Shown here: in pieces, positions 26,392-35,984 of the stretch
Layout: each line of letters begins with the position of its first letter
Position numbering within the stretch: the stretch's first letter is position 1
NCBI RefSeq assembly: GCF_002876705.1
Contig: NZ_MDAG01000024.1
Location: 20,022 to 84,021, forward strand
Origin: Enterovibrio norvegicus_B
GTDB taxonomy: Bacteria; Pseudomonadota; Gammaproteobacteria; Enterobacterales; Vibrionaceae
Length of the DNA: 64,000 nucleotides
Direction: 5' to 3'
Made by a program: the position numbers and the translations under genes
Notes under the pieces: model-generated
The model's input: only the letters and a program-made list of their open reading frames with translations
What the model was told of the DNA's origin: nothing
Database searches by the model: none

Positions 26392-28293
26392 TTACCATGA
26401 GTTTTCGGTTGGCGCTGGCATGTCTTTCTGCCTTGCCTGTAAAAGCATTTGTGCGCGGATCAGTCCCGCGGTGTCATTGGAAACTTGCTCGAGTTTTTTC
26501 AAAACAGGGTGGCTGGCGGAAAGGCCATCTTGATTGTCGCCTGCCTCTGTGCTTTCACCTTGCGCGTAAGCTTCAGCGCCTTCTTCACCCTCTTGGGGTT
26601 GGGATTCCGATGCTTGTGCGCCTTGATCCTGTTCTTCGCCTTGCTGTGATTTTGACTCAGCTTGGCTTTGCGCGTTTTGCTCTTGTTCTTGCTCGCCGTC
26701 AGAGGACTGTCCTGATTGTTCGTCTGATTGCGCGTCGCTTTGTTGCTGATCAGATTGCCCTTGCTGATCGCTGTTTTGTCCCTGTTGTTGGTCTTGATTC
26801 TGCTGACCTTGTGGGTCGTTGCCTTCTTGGTTTTGACCGCCGCTTTGATCTTGCGACGATTGGCTTTCATCGCCTTGCTGTTGATCGGATTGCGATTGCT
26901 CTGATTGAGACTGATCAGACTGTTGGCCGGAGGAATCTTGATTTTTTTGCTGCTGCTGTTTTTGCTCTAACGCCTGCTTCACCACATCCAAGTTCTTTTT
27001 GGCATCTGCATTGTCAGGGTCGCTTTTCAGCACAGACTCAAAGGTTTCTTGGGCTTTCTCTAGCTCGCCGGCTTGTGCATAGGCATTGCCTAAGTTGTAG
27101 CGAGATGTTGGGTCATCAAGCGCAGACAACGTATCGATTGCCCCTTGATAATCCCCGTTTTTATACTGCGCGATGCCTTTCCATTCTTGGGATGAAAAGC
27201 CATTGACTGCTTGTTCAAAGTCGCCAGATTCGAATTGAGCGTAAGCCTGTTGATCATCGGTTTGGAACACGGCAGCCGAGACGGGATGAATCGGCACCAT
27301 CACAAACATTAACGCCAGAACAAGACCACGACGAAACCCCAATAACGCCAGCAAAAGAACGGGAATAATCAGCCAGAAACCCGCATTCAAACGTTCTTCT
27401 ACCGATTTACTTTTCCCTTGTGCAGCGCCATCTATCGGCTTTTCAGTGAAGGCGACAATGTTGTCGACATCACGATTGGTCGGTTGCCACATTTGCAAAA
27501 TACCGCCTGTTGCTTTGGTGATGGGCGACAAGGTATCCAACGTGACTTTTGCCACCACGGGCGTGCCGTTTTGTTCGATCAAACTGCCGTCTGGCAGTTG
27601 AATAGGCGCACCTTGCTGCGTGCCAATCGCGAGCACTGACACGCGATATTGGCTGCCATCAAGAGTATCTAACGTGGCTTTTGATTCACGGTCTGTCATG
27701 CCATCGGTGATCAGCACAATGTCACCGTCGGCGAAGCCAGCTTGCGAAAGCAGTTCCATGGCTTGCACCACGCCCGCAGCGGCATTGCTGCCGGGGATGG
27801 GCATGATCTCTGGTGAGAGTTCTGGGAGCAGGGTTTTCAGCGTCGATGCATCGTCCGTTAATGGGCTGATGATGTAACCGTCAGCGGCATACGCCACCAA
27901 GCCTGTGCTGCCTTCTTTCCAGCCGGGCAACATGTCTAATGCTTTAAAGCGTGCTTGTGTCAGGCGGTTTGGCGACACGTCGGTGGCATACATGGAGCGT
28001 GACATGTCCATGACAAGCACACGCGCCCCCGCCAGATTCACGGCAGGCATTTCATTTTTCTGCCAACTTGGGCCGGCTAATGCGAGCACACTCAGCAACC
28101 AAGCAATGGCTAACACGGCCAGCGGCCAACGTTTTTGTTTTCCTGCTTCGGCGCGGTTGCCTGACAAGAGTTTGGACAGGTGCGGGGCGATCAAGCCTGA
28201 TGTTTGCGCCTTTCCTTTCACCCAAGGTAAGAGCAATGCCAGCGGCAGTGCCGCGAGCAACCATTGGGGATACATAAAGGTAAAATCAGCCAT
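26392..28293 (-). CDS. VWA and TPR protein (BatB-BatC fusion)
   Basis: This 633-residue membrane protein has a hydrophobic N-terminal region, a von Willebrand factor A domain with MIDAS motif DMSRSM (about 80-270), a helix near 305-340, and tetratricopeptide repeats (SRYNLGNAYAQAGELEKAQETFE; about 345-440). A long Gln/Ser/Asp/Glu-rich low-complexity tail follows (about 445-590). In many bacteria these parts are two genes, batB and batC; here they are fused. The low-complexity tail also gives a long open frame in another reading frame, which is not a gene. It overlaps batA by 8 bases. Confidence 0.9.
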   Translation of the reverse strand: MADFTFMYPQWLLAALPLALLLPWVKGKAQTSGLIAPHLSKLLSGNRAEAGKQKRWPLAVLAIAWLLSVLALAGPSWQKNEMPAVNLAGARVLVMDMSRSMYATDVSPNRLTQARFKALDMLPGWKEGSTGLVAYAADGYIISPLTDDASTLKTLLPELSPEIMPIPGSNAAAGVVQAMELLSQAGFADGDIVLITDGMTDRESKATLDTLDGSQYRVSVLAIGTQQGAPIQLPDGSLIEQNGTPVVAKVTLDTLSPITKATGGILQMWQPTNRDVDNIVAFTEKPIDGAAQGKSKSVEERLNAGFWLIIPVLLLALLGFRRGLVLALMFVMVPIHPVSAAVFQTDDQQAYAQFESGDFEQAVNGFSSQEWKGIAQYKNGDYQGAIDTLSALDDPTSRYNLGNAYAQAGELEKAQETFESVLKSDPDNADAKKNLDVVKQALEQKQQQQKNQDSSGQQSDQSQSEQSQSDQQQGDESQSSQDQSGGQNQEGNDPQGQQNQDQQQGQNSDQQGQSDQQQSDAQSDEQSGQSSDGEQEQEQNAQSQAESKSQQGEEQDQGAQASESQPQEGEEGAEAYAQGESTEAGDNQDGLSASHPVLKKLEQVSNDTAGLIRAQMLLQARQKDMPAPTENSW

Positions 28294-29251
28294 GACGCCT
28301 CCTTACCACAACAATTACCACCGACAACACCAGCGCAAAGGCCAGTGGGAAACGGAAAAGCTCATCACGCGGACGCCAGGTTTGTTGCGCGCTGGAGATG
28401 GGTTCAAGTTGGTCGATGATTTGGTAAATCGTTTCTAATTCTTTGGGATCGCGTGCGCGGAAATATTCGCCGCCCGTCATCTTGGCAATTTGTGTCATGG
28501 TTTTTTCGTCGAGGTCTTGTGACGGATTCACCATGCGAGACCCAAACAAACTGCGTTGACGCATTTGTTCTGCACCCACACCAATGGTGTAGATGGTGAC
28601 ATCGTTGTCTTTTGCCAGTTGCGCCGCTTCCAACGGATCAATGACGCCCGCGGTGTTGGCACCGTCACTGAGTAAAATGATCACCCGCTGCGGCGCTTTG
28701 CTGTCGATAAAGGTTTTGGTTGCAACACCCAGCCCTTCACCAATGGCGGTGCTTTTGCCAATCAGACCCAGAACAGCGCGATCAAGTTGCTGCGCCACTG
28801 TGTTGCGATCCAGCGTCAGCGGGGTTTGCAGATAACCATGATCCGCGAACAGCACTAACCCCAAACGGTCGCCAGAGCGCTTTTGAATGAAATCTGACAA
28901 TACGTCTTTCACCGCAGTGAGGCGGTCTGTGGTACTGCCACTGGCAGTCACCATGTCCTCAATCTCCATCGAACCTGATAAATCGACAGCGAGCATCATG
29001 TCGCGGTGCTCTGGCTGAATCTGCACTGGTTCGCCGTACCACATTGGGCGCGCCAATGCGGTGATAAGCCCGAGCCAGAACAGCGCCATCAAGACATGCT
29101 TAATGCGGCTGGAGCCTTGTTTCTCACCAAGCCCTTCAGGCAGACGCGGCAAGTGAATGGCAGCAGGGCGTGGAATGGGTTTCGCCAGTTTGAACACCAG
29201 CCAAGGCAAAGGGAGCAGGGCAAACGCCCACCACCATGTAAATTCAAACAT
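28286..29251 (-). CDS. batA: VWA domain membrane protein BatA
   Basis: This 321-residue protein is anchored by N-terminal (about 3-20, 55-75) and C-terminal helices around a von Willebrand factor A domain. The MIDAS motif DLSGSM and the TDG-like DGANTAG loop are present. The Bat VWA proteins are thought to form a complex chaperoned by the MoxR ATPase. ATG 29251 is chosen because GGAGGAAAACC precedes it and it gives the family start MFEFTWWW; the frame is open further upstream inside the DUF4381 gene. It overlaps both neighbours by 8 bases, a tight operon. Confidence 0.92.
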   Translation of the reverse strand: MFEFTWWWAFALLPLPWLVFKLAKPIPRPAAIHLPRLPEGLGEKQGSSRIKHVLMALFWLGLITALARPMWYGEPVQIQPEHRDMMLAVDLSGSMEIEDMVTASGSTTDRLTAVKDVLSDFIQKRSGDRLGLVLFADHGYLQTPLTLDRNTVAQQLDRAVLGLIGKSTAIGEGLGVATKTFIDSKAPQRVIILLSDGANTAGVIDPLEAAQLAKDNDVTIYTIGVGAEQMRQRSLFGSRMVNPSQDLDEKTMTQIAKMTGGEYFRARDPKELETIYQIIDQLEPISSAQQTWRPRDELFRFPLAFALVLSVVIVVVRRRHG

Positions 29252-29768
29252 GGTTTTCCTCCTTCGCCGCAGGTGTGTACAAAGATGCGCGCGAGGCCTT
29301 TGGCGGCAAAGCATGTTTGAGCCAGTTTTCAGTCAGCGCTTTGCAGGTGGCTAACTCGGAATCGGATAACCCTTCTTTGGAGAAAATGCCTTTTTGCCAA
29401 AGATCTTGGTGGGCTAAAAACCCGTCTTTGTCGCAACTGTGCTTATCAGGACATTGCACGTCGAGAAAGCGCAACCAAGCCGCGCCGGTTAAACCTGCCA
29501 CGTGTTCACGATCGAAATAACTCAATGCGGCGCGTTTGAGCAGGGCGTTCATGTCAGCCAAAGAGGAGACCGTGTTCAGTGCTTGCAGTGCTTCTTTTTT
29601 GGCGCGTGTTTTCTTCGCACGTGCGCGAAGCCACATCACGATCATGATGATCACGGCCAATGTTGCGGTGATAACCAGCCACCATCCCCATGCCAGCGGC
29701 CAAATGCCCGGCGCGGTTTGCAGGTGGATATCAGCCAAAGGAAGTGTGTTTGACGTTGGAGTCGCCAT
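29244..29768 (-). CDS. DUF4381 domain membrane protein
   Basis: This 174-residue protein has one helix near residues 25-48 (WPLAWGWWLVITATLAVIII) and a cytoplasmic C-terminal domain. DUF4381 genes are regular members of moxR-DUF58-bat operons, and its position between DUF58 and batA is standard. Its exact function is not known; it probably belongs to the membrane complex of VWA proteins. The stop overlaps the batA start. Confidence 0.88.
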   Translation of the reverse strand: MATPTSNTLPLADIHLQTAPGIWPLAWGWWLVITATLAVIIMIVMWLRARAKKTRAKKEALQALNTVSSLADMNALLKRAALSYFDREHVAGLTGAAWLRFLDVQCPDKHSCDKDGFLAHQDLWQKGIFSKEGLSDSELATCKALTENWLKHALPPKASRASLYTPAAKEENHV

Positions 29769-29769
29769 G

Positions 29770-30765
29770 TTACATCGTTGCCTTATTCGTGTGCTTACCC
29801 AATTGCTGCAACAGGGAATGTGCAGCCGTCACCGAATGCAAAGGGATCGCCAGCGATCGCGCCAATTCGACGATAAATGCTTGGTGACGTTGATACTGCT
29901 CGGCTAACCCATCACGGGTTTTACGGGCAGAGAAATCAAGCCATGCGGTCTGTTTGCTGTCAGCCACCAATTCATGCCCACGGAACGCGGTTTGCCCTTG
30001 TTCGAGCGGGTCGGAAACCTGAATGAATTGGATGCGGTTATGCTGGCGTAATTGGCTCAGTCGGCGTTTGTCTTCCATTGTCAGAGAATAGAAATCACTG
30101 ATGATGGCAATTTCGCTGCCTTTTGAGCACAGGTGGTGCAAATGGCGCAGCATGTTTTGCCAGCCTGCTTGCGGCGTACTGTTATCAGAAGCGCTATCGA
30201 CGGAAGCAGTATCAATGGCCAGCATCTCCGCGTGAGCTTCCATCAAGGCATGAATAATGCTGAGCGGCCCTTGCTGTCTTGCCGTCGGTTTGCATTCGCG
30301 TAAACGCACGCCGTTATAAATCACCGCGCCGATGCGATCTTGCTGGCTCACGGCGAGCCAACTGAGCAAGCTGGCGAAGTGCGCGGCTTGCACGGACTTC
30401 AACATCAACTGCGAACCAAACTTCATGCTGGCGCTAAGATCGATAGCCAGCATCACCGGCTGTTCGCGTTCCTCGGTGAACAACTTAGTGTGAGTCTTTC
30501 CCGTACGCGCAGTGACGCGCCAATCGATCGATCGGACGTCATCACTCGGCTGATAAGGGCGTACCTCAGAAAAGTTCATGCCACGGCCTTTGTGTCGGCT
30601 GCCATGCTGCCCGCTTAACTGCGACCAAATGCTGAGGGCGGGGGGTAACCAGCGCACCGCTTGTTGCCGATAGTGAAGCAGCTCTGCCAAGCACAGGTTC
30701 ACGCCATCGCTGTGTGCGGGCAGTGCCTGTGATGACGAACCGTTATGGGCGTTGCTCACGCTCAT
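29770..30765 (-). CDS. DUF58 domain protein
   Basis: This 331-residue cytoplasmic protein carries the DUF58 signature GRGMNFSEVRPYQPSDDVRS and IDWRVTARTG, followed by a VWA-like fold with a DLSASM motif. DUF58 proteins pair with MoxR ATPases. The start overlaps the moxR stop by ATGA (30762-30765), so the two are translationally coupled. Function is inferred from the operon. Confidence 0.92.
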   Translation of the reverse strand: MSVSNAHNGSSSQALPAHSDGVNLCLAELLHYRQQAVRWLPPALSIWSQLSGQHGSRHKGRGMNFSEVRPYQPSDDVRSIDWRVTARTGKTHTKLFTEEREQPVMLAIDLSASMKFGSQLMLKSVQAAHFASLLSWLAVSQQDRIGAVIYNGVRLRECKPTARQQGPLSIIHALMEAHAEMLAIDTASVDSASDNSTPQAGWQNMLRHLHHLCSKGSEIAIISDFYSLTMEDKRRLSQLRQHNRIQFIQVSDPLEQGQTAFRGHELVADSKQTAWLDFSARKTRDGLAEQYQRHQAFIVELARSLAIPLHSVTAAHSLLQQLGKHTNKATM

Positions 30766-31718
30766 ACACTGGCAACCTGACCAATGAGGTGTTTCACCAC
30801 GCTGTCAGCGTCAATGCCTTCGGCTTGTGCTTCATAGCTCAGCAACAGACGGTGACGCAGCACAGGGTAGGCCATGGCTTGCACGTCTTCCGGGGTCACG
30901 AAGTCACGGCCCGCAAGCCATGCGTGAGCACGTGCACAGCGGTCGAGTGCGAGCGTGGCACGCGGGCTGACACCCATTTGCAGCCATGCTGCCAACTGAT
31001 CGCTGTAGCGGCTTGGCTCACGGGTCGCCATTACGAGGCGGATAATGTATTTCTCCACGTCGTCAGCCATGTGAATGCCCAGCACCGCATTGCGCGCCTC
31101 AAAAATGCTCTCTTGGTTGATGTGAACAGGCTGCTGTTTCTCAATCCCCAAGGCTTCACCGCGGTTCAGACGGAGGATGTCGAGCTCGCTGTCTTCGTTA
31201 GGGTAATCGACGTTTAGCTGCAGCAAGAAACGGTCAAGTTGAGCCTCTGGAAGCGGGTATGTGCCTTCTTGTTCGATTGGGTTTTGTGTCGCCATTACCA
31301 AGAAAAGCTCAGGCAAGGCATAGGTTTGACGCCCTGCGGTGATTTGCTTTTCCGCCATGGCTTCAAGCATCGCTGCTTGCACTTTGGCAGGCGCACGGTT
31401 GATTTCATCTGCCAGCAACAGGGAGTTAAAAATCGGCCCCGCTTGGAAAGTGAACTCGCCCGTTTCTGGACGGAATATGTCTGAGCCTGTCAGGTCTGAC
31501 GGCAACAAGTCGGGCGTAAACTGAATGCGGTGGAAATCGCCTTCGATGCAATCGGACAACACTTTTACCGCGCGCGTTTTTGCCAATCCCGGCGGGCCTT
31601 GCACCAAAATGTGTCCGTCGGCTAACAATGCAATCAGCAGTTGTTTGACGAGATCGGGTTGGCCGATCACCTGACTTTGCAGGTAAGCATTAAGGCGTTG
31701 AAAAGTATCAGCTAGCAT
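30762..31718 (-). CDS. MoxR family AAA+ ATPase
   Basis: This 318-residue ATPase is the first gene of the six-gene Bat operon. Walker A is GPPGLAKTRA, Walker B LLADEINRAP, sensor 1 VMATQNPIEQEGTYPLPEAQ, and a C-terminal lid domain follows. MoxR proteins act as chaperones that insert metals or help assemble VWA-domain partners. The promoter must lie between 31719 and the divergent DUF2805 gene at 31915. Confidence 0.95.
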   Translation of the reverse strand: MLADTFQRLNAYLQSQVIGQPDLVKQLLIALLADGHILVQGPPGLAKTRAVKVLSDCIEGDFHRIQFTPDLLPSDLTGSDIFRPETGEFTFQAGPIFNSLLLADEINRAPAKVQAAMLEAMAEKQITAGRQTYALPELFLVMATQNPIEQEGTYPLPEAQLDRFLLQLNVDYPNEDSELDILRLNRGEALGIEKQQPVHINQESIFEARNAVLGIHMADDVEKYIIRLVMATREPSRYSDQLAAWLQMGVSPRATLALDRCARAHAWLAGRDFVTPEDVQAMAYPVLRHRLLLSYEAQAEGIDADSVVKHLIGQVASV

Positions 31719-31914
31719 GGCGAATATGACCTTGGTGTATCGAAAACAAAAGGAAAAAGATGAATCTCAGACCGCGTTAGGATGAAGAGGTTCCACCTTA
31801 TTGATATGGAGCGTTTTAATTGTGCTTTCAAGGGGCTGAAGAAGAGAAGCATCACAGAACCTAAACCAAAGCGGTGTGTGCTCCGTATGTTTGAGTCGAA
31901 CATGGAGGCAAGCG

Positions 31915-32178
31915 ATGAAACACACCTTTAATGAAGAAGACACGTCACGCATCATTGAAATGGCATGGGAAGACAGAACACCGTTTGAAGCCATTGCGAC
32001 CCAATTTGGCATGATTGAAAGCGATGTTATCCGCTTTATGCGTTATCACCTGAAATCAGGCAGCTTCAAATTGTGGCGCAAACGCGTGTCAGGCCGAATC
32101 ACCAAACACGCGATGCGACGCCCTGAAGGCATTGAGCGGGGCTACTGTTCGACACAGTACAAACACCGCGGCAAGTGA
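31915..32178 (+). CDS. DUF2805/TIGR03643 small protein
   Basis: This 87-residue basic protein contains a helix-turn-helix-like N-terminal half (FNEEDTSRIIEMAWEDRTPF, then IATQFGMIESDVIRFMRYHL) and a basic C-terminal tail, as in the TIGR03643/DUF2805 family. The function is unknown. The family co-occurs with DUF2256 and cryptochrome genes, as in this window, although here the Bat operon separates them. ATG 31915 is preceded by GGAGG at seven bases. Confidence 0.85.
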   Translation: MKHTFNEEDTSRIIEMAWEDRTPFEAIATQFGMIESDVIRFMRYHLKSGSFKLWRKRVSGRITKHAMRRPEGIERGYCSTQYKHRGK

Positions 32179-32189
32179 TCGGCCTTGGG

Positions 32190-32990
32190 CTAGTTCATTT
32201 CAGGTTTCGTGAAAACATCATTTAACGCCGAAATAAGGGTTTCTTCACTGGCAATCCAGCCCACGCCGTTCACCGATCGCAGGAAATACTGGCCTGACGA
32301 CGTCGTGAAAACCGCCTCCACAGAATCTTGCATTTGAGTAATGCTACCTGCGGGGTGTCCATGGTTATCAACCAGCTCCCAATTGGTGACACCTTGGTTC
32401 CACGTTTCCTCTGATTTCACGATGACTTGAATGCGTTCATCATCCATCGCGGGAAGCGAAAATCGCTGTCCTGGGGCCAAGGAGTCTAAGCGGGTGTCGT
32501 CAAATTCGATGAAGTGTTTTTCATCCATGGATTGCACGTCCGTGTAGTTTTCAAAAACCGACTTGGCACTTTCGCTCGCGCGCCACAGTGTCAGATCCAC
32601 ATCAACAACCGTCGGTATCGGCACGACTTCGCTATCGCGCTCATCGCTTACCTCCAGCACATTGACGTTTGCTTCGGCGAACGCGGAGATGTCGGCGTCG
32701 AGTGCATCCAAGGTGTCAGATTGGGGCGCAACTAACTCAAACTGCACGGCAGGCGCAGTGAGCGTTTGTGTTGATGCCGATGACAGCCCCGTTGATTCAG
32801 GTGAAACCAACTGTGCTGTCATCGGGCGTTCCGCGAAACCGTTCTCCATACCTTGCTTTTCGTCACTCTCATGTGAAACACCATGATCAGCAGATGACGT
32901 TGGCGCATCGATCAAAAGAGACGGCAAGAAAGCCACAATGACACCAGAGATAAGGCTAGTGATGGCAATAACGACCAGATAACGTTTCAT
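32190..32990 (-). CDS. Membrane-anchored protein of unknown function, coupled to the protease
   Basis: This 266-residue protein has one N-terminal helix (residues about 4-26) and a long, acidic, Ser/Thr/Glu-rich periplasmic segment. Its last part (about 150-262) looks more folded (FDDTRLDSLAPGQRFSLPAM, GQYFLRSVNGVGWIASEE). I do not recognise a family. Its start overlaps the protease stop (TAATG), so it is probably translated together with the trypsin-like protein and might act on it or share its substrate. That is inference. Confidence 0.7.
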   Translation of the reverse strand: MKRYLVVIAITSLISGVIVAFLPSLLIDAPTSSADHGVSHESDEKQGMENGFAERPMTAQLVSPESTGLSSASTQTLTAPAVQFELVAPQSDTLDALDADISAFAEANVNVLEVSDERDSEVVPIPTVVDVDLTLWRASESAKSVFENYTDVQSMDEKHFIEFDDTRLDSLAPGQRFSLPAMDDERIQVIVKSEETWNQGVTNWELVDNHGHPAGSITQMQDSVEAVFTTSSGQYFLRSVNGVGWIASEETLISALNDVFTKPEMN

Positions 32991-34780
32991 TATTGACCTG
33001 CGTGCTCTAAGGCCAATTTGAACGTTAACGTTTTATTGAAGCTTGAGTGCCAGCCTTTTCCTGCAATGTTAAACAAGCTGTCATAACGTCCTTTTGGCAA
33101 GGCGGCGTTATCTTCTGCAGAGTAAGACACGCGCAATTGGCCGTATTTCGCCCCGTTCGAGCAGTACACGCCATTGTTCATGGTTGTCCAACCACATCCC
33201 GCATAGCGAGAAGCGCGCAACGTTACCGTTTGAATCTCTTTGGTATCGCGGTTTACGGCTGGCACGTTTAACGTCGACCATGTATTGAATCGGCCGTTCC
33301 AAACGCGTTGCGTCGCATCACTGGTGGTTTCACCTTCGCTCAAGTAATACACCGAACCGTTAACCGTGTTGTCGTAGCGAACCGTGGTAAATGCGCTGGA
33401 TTGCGTGACAGTGCCTTCGATGTTAGATGCGCCATCGACAAGAATGCTGGTGTTGAGGTTGATCGCGGTATTGTAGCTGTGGTCATGCCAACCTTTTGCA
33501 TTCAGCGAGAACGTGCTTTTGTACAACCCTGAGGGTGCAGCCTGGTTATCAGAGGCGTTGTACCATACTTTCAAACTGCCTTTTGAGGCGCTTGGGTAGC
33601 AATACACGCCGTTGTTAATTTCACCCCAGCCACAGTAGGTTTGGCGTTGTGAACGCAGCACGATGTTATGCGTGCCGCCCGTGGTTTGGTTCACCATTGG
33701 TACCGTAAGAGGTGTGTAACCACGAGGGTATGCCCATTTGCGGTTTGTTGGGCCTGACACATTGTCACCCGCAAGGTAATACACCGTCCCTTTTACATTG
33801 GCTTCAACATCTTTCAGCTCGACCGCTTTGCTTTCGGTTAGCGTGCGAGAGCGTGTAACCGTATTGACGTTAGGGAAGATGCGTTTCAACCATGCTTGGT
33901 GCGGCGCGACACGGCCGTGGCCTGAATATTGGCTTCCCCATCCAGCCCACCATGATGTAATGCCCATCCCGACAAATTGGCCTTCACGCCATTGCCATGT
34001 GGTAGAGCCGCTATCGCCCGGTGCAGCATATGCCCAAGCGTCTTCGGTGTTTGCTTTGTTACGTAAACAACCGCCAACATCTTGCGTGACGTTTGCAGCG
34101 CCATACGCGCGACCTGAAGACAGCCCCCCAAGGCTTGGTGTGCCTTGGCGACCATAGCCAGCGAGTGTCATGGGTTGACCCACGTAGTGATCAAAATCCG
34201 CATCATCGGCATAGATAGGCTGTGGCACTGCACTCCCATCACTGCTGATTGGGTTCGTGAGCAAAGGTATCTCGAGAATGGCTAAGTCAGATTGACACCC
34301 GTTGTAACCGATGAAGTGGTTCGTGGACACACCGGATGCGACAAGGCGACCATCGCCCGTGCGGAAAGAAATGTTTTGGCCTGTGTAAGAGGATTCTTGT
34401 GATTTGTTATCCCCGGCGACACAGTGCGCGGCCGTAATGATAAATGCGGTATCCCCATCATTGCCAAGCCAGGTTGCGGTACAGAGCGCGCCACCGGCGA
34501 CAATGCGACCGACAGCTTCAAAACGCGGTTCGAGAGAAATCGCTTTGAGGTGGTCATAAACTTTGCGAACAACGGTGTTTTCATTTGAGAGTGAGCCGCC
34601 GAGCTCTGTGTATTTCGCATCACTGACACCCACAGCGAATGCGCCTGTTGAGAGAGAAGATGCCAATACGGCTGAGGCTAAAAGCGTCGGAATTAAACGT
34701 GTCGGAATAAAAAAGGGGCGATGTGATGTTTGATTTGATGAGACTTTGGCCACTGAAGCCAGTGTTTTAGTTGTTTGCAT
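32990..34780 (-). CDS. Trypsin-like serine protease with two C-terminal repeat modules
   Basis: This 596-residue secreted protein has an extended signal peptide (about 1-49), an S1 peptidase domain (about 60-325) with the catalytic triad in TAAHCVAG, QSDLAILEI and GDSGSTTW, and then two related modules of about 120 residues (about 330-455 and 465-592). Each module carries GTVYY/GSVYYL near its start, a CGW...NNGVYC cysteine pair and a KGWH motif near its end. The modules are unlike the usual GlyGly-CTERM of Vibrio Ves proteases and I do not know their ligand. It is coupled to the next gene (TAATG). Confidence 0.88.
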   Translation of the reverse strand: MQTTKTLASVAKVSSNQTSHRPFFIPTRLIPTLLASAVLASSLSTGAFAVGVSDAKYTELGGSLSNENTVVRKVYDHLKAISLEPRFEAVGRIVAGGALCTATWLGNDGDTAFIITAAHCVAGDNKSQESSYTGQNISFRTGDGRLVASGVSTNHFIGYNGCQSDLAILEIPLLTNPISSDGSAVPQPIYADDADFDHYVGQPMTLAGYGRQGTPSLGGLSSGRAYGAANVTQDVGGCLRNKANTEDAWAYAAPGDSGSTTWQWREGQFVGMGITSWWAGWGSQYSGHGRVAPHQAWLKRIFPNVNTVTRSRTLTESKAVELKDVEANVKGTVYYLAGDNVSGPTNRKWAYPRGYTPLTVPMVNQTTGGTHNIVLRSQRQTYCGWGEINNGVYCYPSASKGSLKVWYNASDNQAAPSGLYKSTFSLNAKGWHDHSYNTAINLNTSILVDGASNIEGTVTQSSAFTTVRYDNTVNGSVYYLSEGETTSDATQRVWNGRFNTWSTLNVPAVNRDTKEIQTVTLRASRYAGCGWTTMNNGVYCSNGAKYGQLRVSYSAEDNAALPKGRYDSLFNIAGKGWHSSFNKTLTFKLALEHAGQ

Positions 34781-34944
34781 TTCCCTGCACCTTGACGTTG
34801 TCGATTACGTTTTCCGGTGCATCTTGCGATATTTACGCCACTCAAGGGTTCTTGATGATGAGATTATTGTCATGATTAGAATGTGGTTATGTAATCCTGA
34901 GTGGCACTGTTTCTGGGTGTTTTGCCTCCGTGTTTGGCTATGCG

Positions 34945-35898
34945 CTATTCACAGCTGAGAGATTTTCTCGATGTGTGCCGCATCTTGCCAATTGCCGCAT
35001 TCATTTCTTCTTCTGAAAGCCATTGCTCAGGAAGTGGTTTGACGATCAAACGGTAATCGTCAACGTCATTGGGAAGCGGATAGTCCTCGGTTTGCGGCGA
35101 AATGATCGCGATCTTTAAATCAGGATTGCGCTGGTGGATACGGCTGGCAATCCCTAACCCTTCCTCAACGTGAAATGCCCCAGCCACATGCATCACCGTG
35201 AAATCAGGGTGTGTGGCGAGAAAGTCCACGATGCTTTCCGCCATGGTGTCATCCCATGCAATTTGAGCAAGGTATTGATTCTTGGTTTTCTCTTCATCGC
35301 CATGAAACATCACAGAGAAGAACTTTTCTTTATAAGGCGATGCCTCTGACGACAATTGCCGAGCCACATGCTGGCGTTTATCAGCAGGTAGCGAATCGAG
35401 ATAGCCTTCTCCTTTGGATGACAGGCAACGCACGATGTCTTGCGTGGTGTTCGCTGCAATCACAGGCAAGGCTTGCTGCTTGGCGATTTCTATTAAAGGT
35501 CGGTAATCACTGGCGTAATTCGGCCATTTTCCGGTGTAACTCGTTAAGGCTTGTTCACCTCTGTCGCCATTCAAATACGCATCTATCACGGGTTGGGCAG
35601 GGCGAGAGAATTGCTCCATGGACAGTGCCGTTGCAGGGCGTCTTTCCGCCAAGGTTGCCAGCAATTGCGCCTGAAACAGATGAATGCCCGGGTGCGTGTG
35701 CCATTCGCCCACCAAAATAACGTCGGCATCGCTGACCGCATTGGCAAACTCATTTAAGGAATAGGGCGTGCCGCCTGACGATTCAATGCGGTAATCGTAC
35801 AAGGTGGTGGCAGGAACCGGCGTTTCTTGCAGGTCTAGCGGATGGCTACAAGCAACCAGCAAGGTTGTCAGGAATGCGGAGAAGAAGGCACGGGTCAT
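34945..35898 (-). CDS. ChaN family lipoprotein (probable heme binding)
   Basis: This 317-residue protein has a lipoprotein signal with LLVACS at about residues 13-18. It shows the ChaN-type motif VILVGEWHTHPGIHLFQAQL and TALSMEQFSR, with FTVMHVAGAFHVEEGLG near the C terminus. ChaN (Campylobacter) binds heme and is linked to iron uptake. The family resemblance is clear, but the heme role is inherited from a distant relative. It stands alone on the minus strand. Confidence 0.8.
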   Translation of the reverse strand: MTRAFFSAFLTTLLVACSHPLDLQETPVPATTLYDYRIESSGGTPYSLNEFANAVSDADVILVGEWHTHPGIHLFQAQLLATLAERRPATALSMEQFSRPAQPVIDAYLNGDRGEQALTSYTGKWPNYASDYRPLIEIAKQQALPVIAANTTQDIVRCLSSKGEGYLDSLPADKRQHVARQLSSEASPYKEKFFSVMFHGDEEKTKNQYLAQIAWDDTMAESIVDFLATHPDFTVMHVAGAFHVEEGLGIASRIHQRNPDLKIAIISPQTEDYPLPNDVDDYRLIVKPLPEQWLSEEEMNAAIGKMRHTSRKSLSCE

Positions 35899-35984
35899 AA
35901 TGCGAATCCATCAGTGAGAGAGTGCTTCTTTCAAACTACCTCAAGATGCACCGCTCGGCGAGTTTCACCGTGGATTAAATTACA

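Noticed and set aside
26499..26870. 123-codon frame antiparallel in phase to the batB/C low-complexity tail
   Set aside because: Lys/Asn-rich translation arises from the Gln/Ser codons of the real gene in a shifted frame on the same strand.
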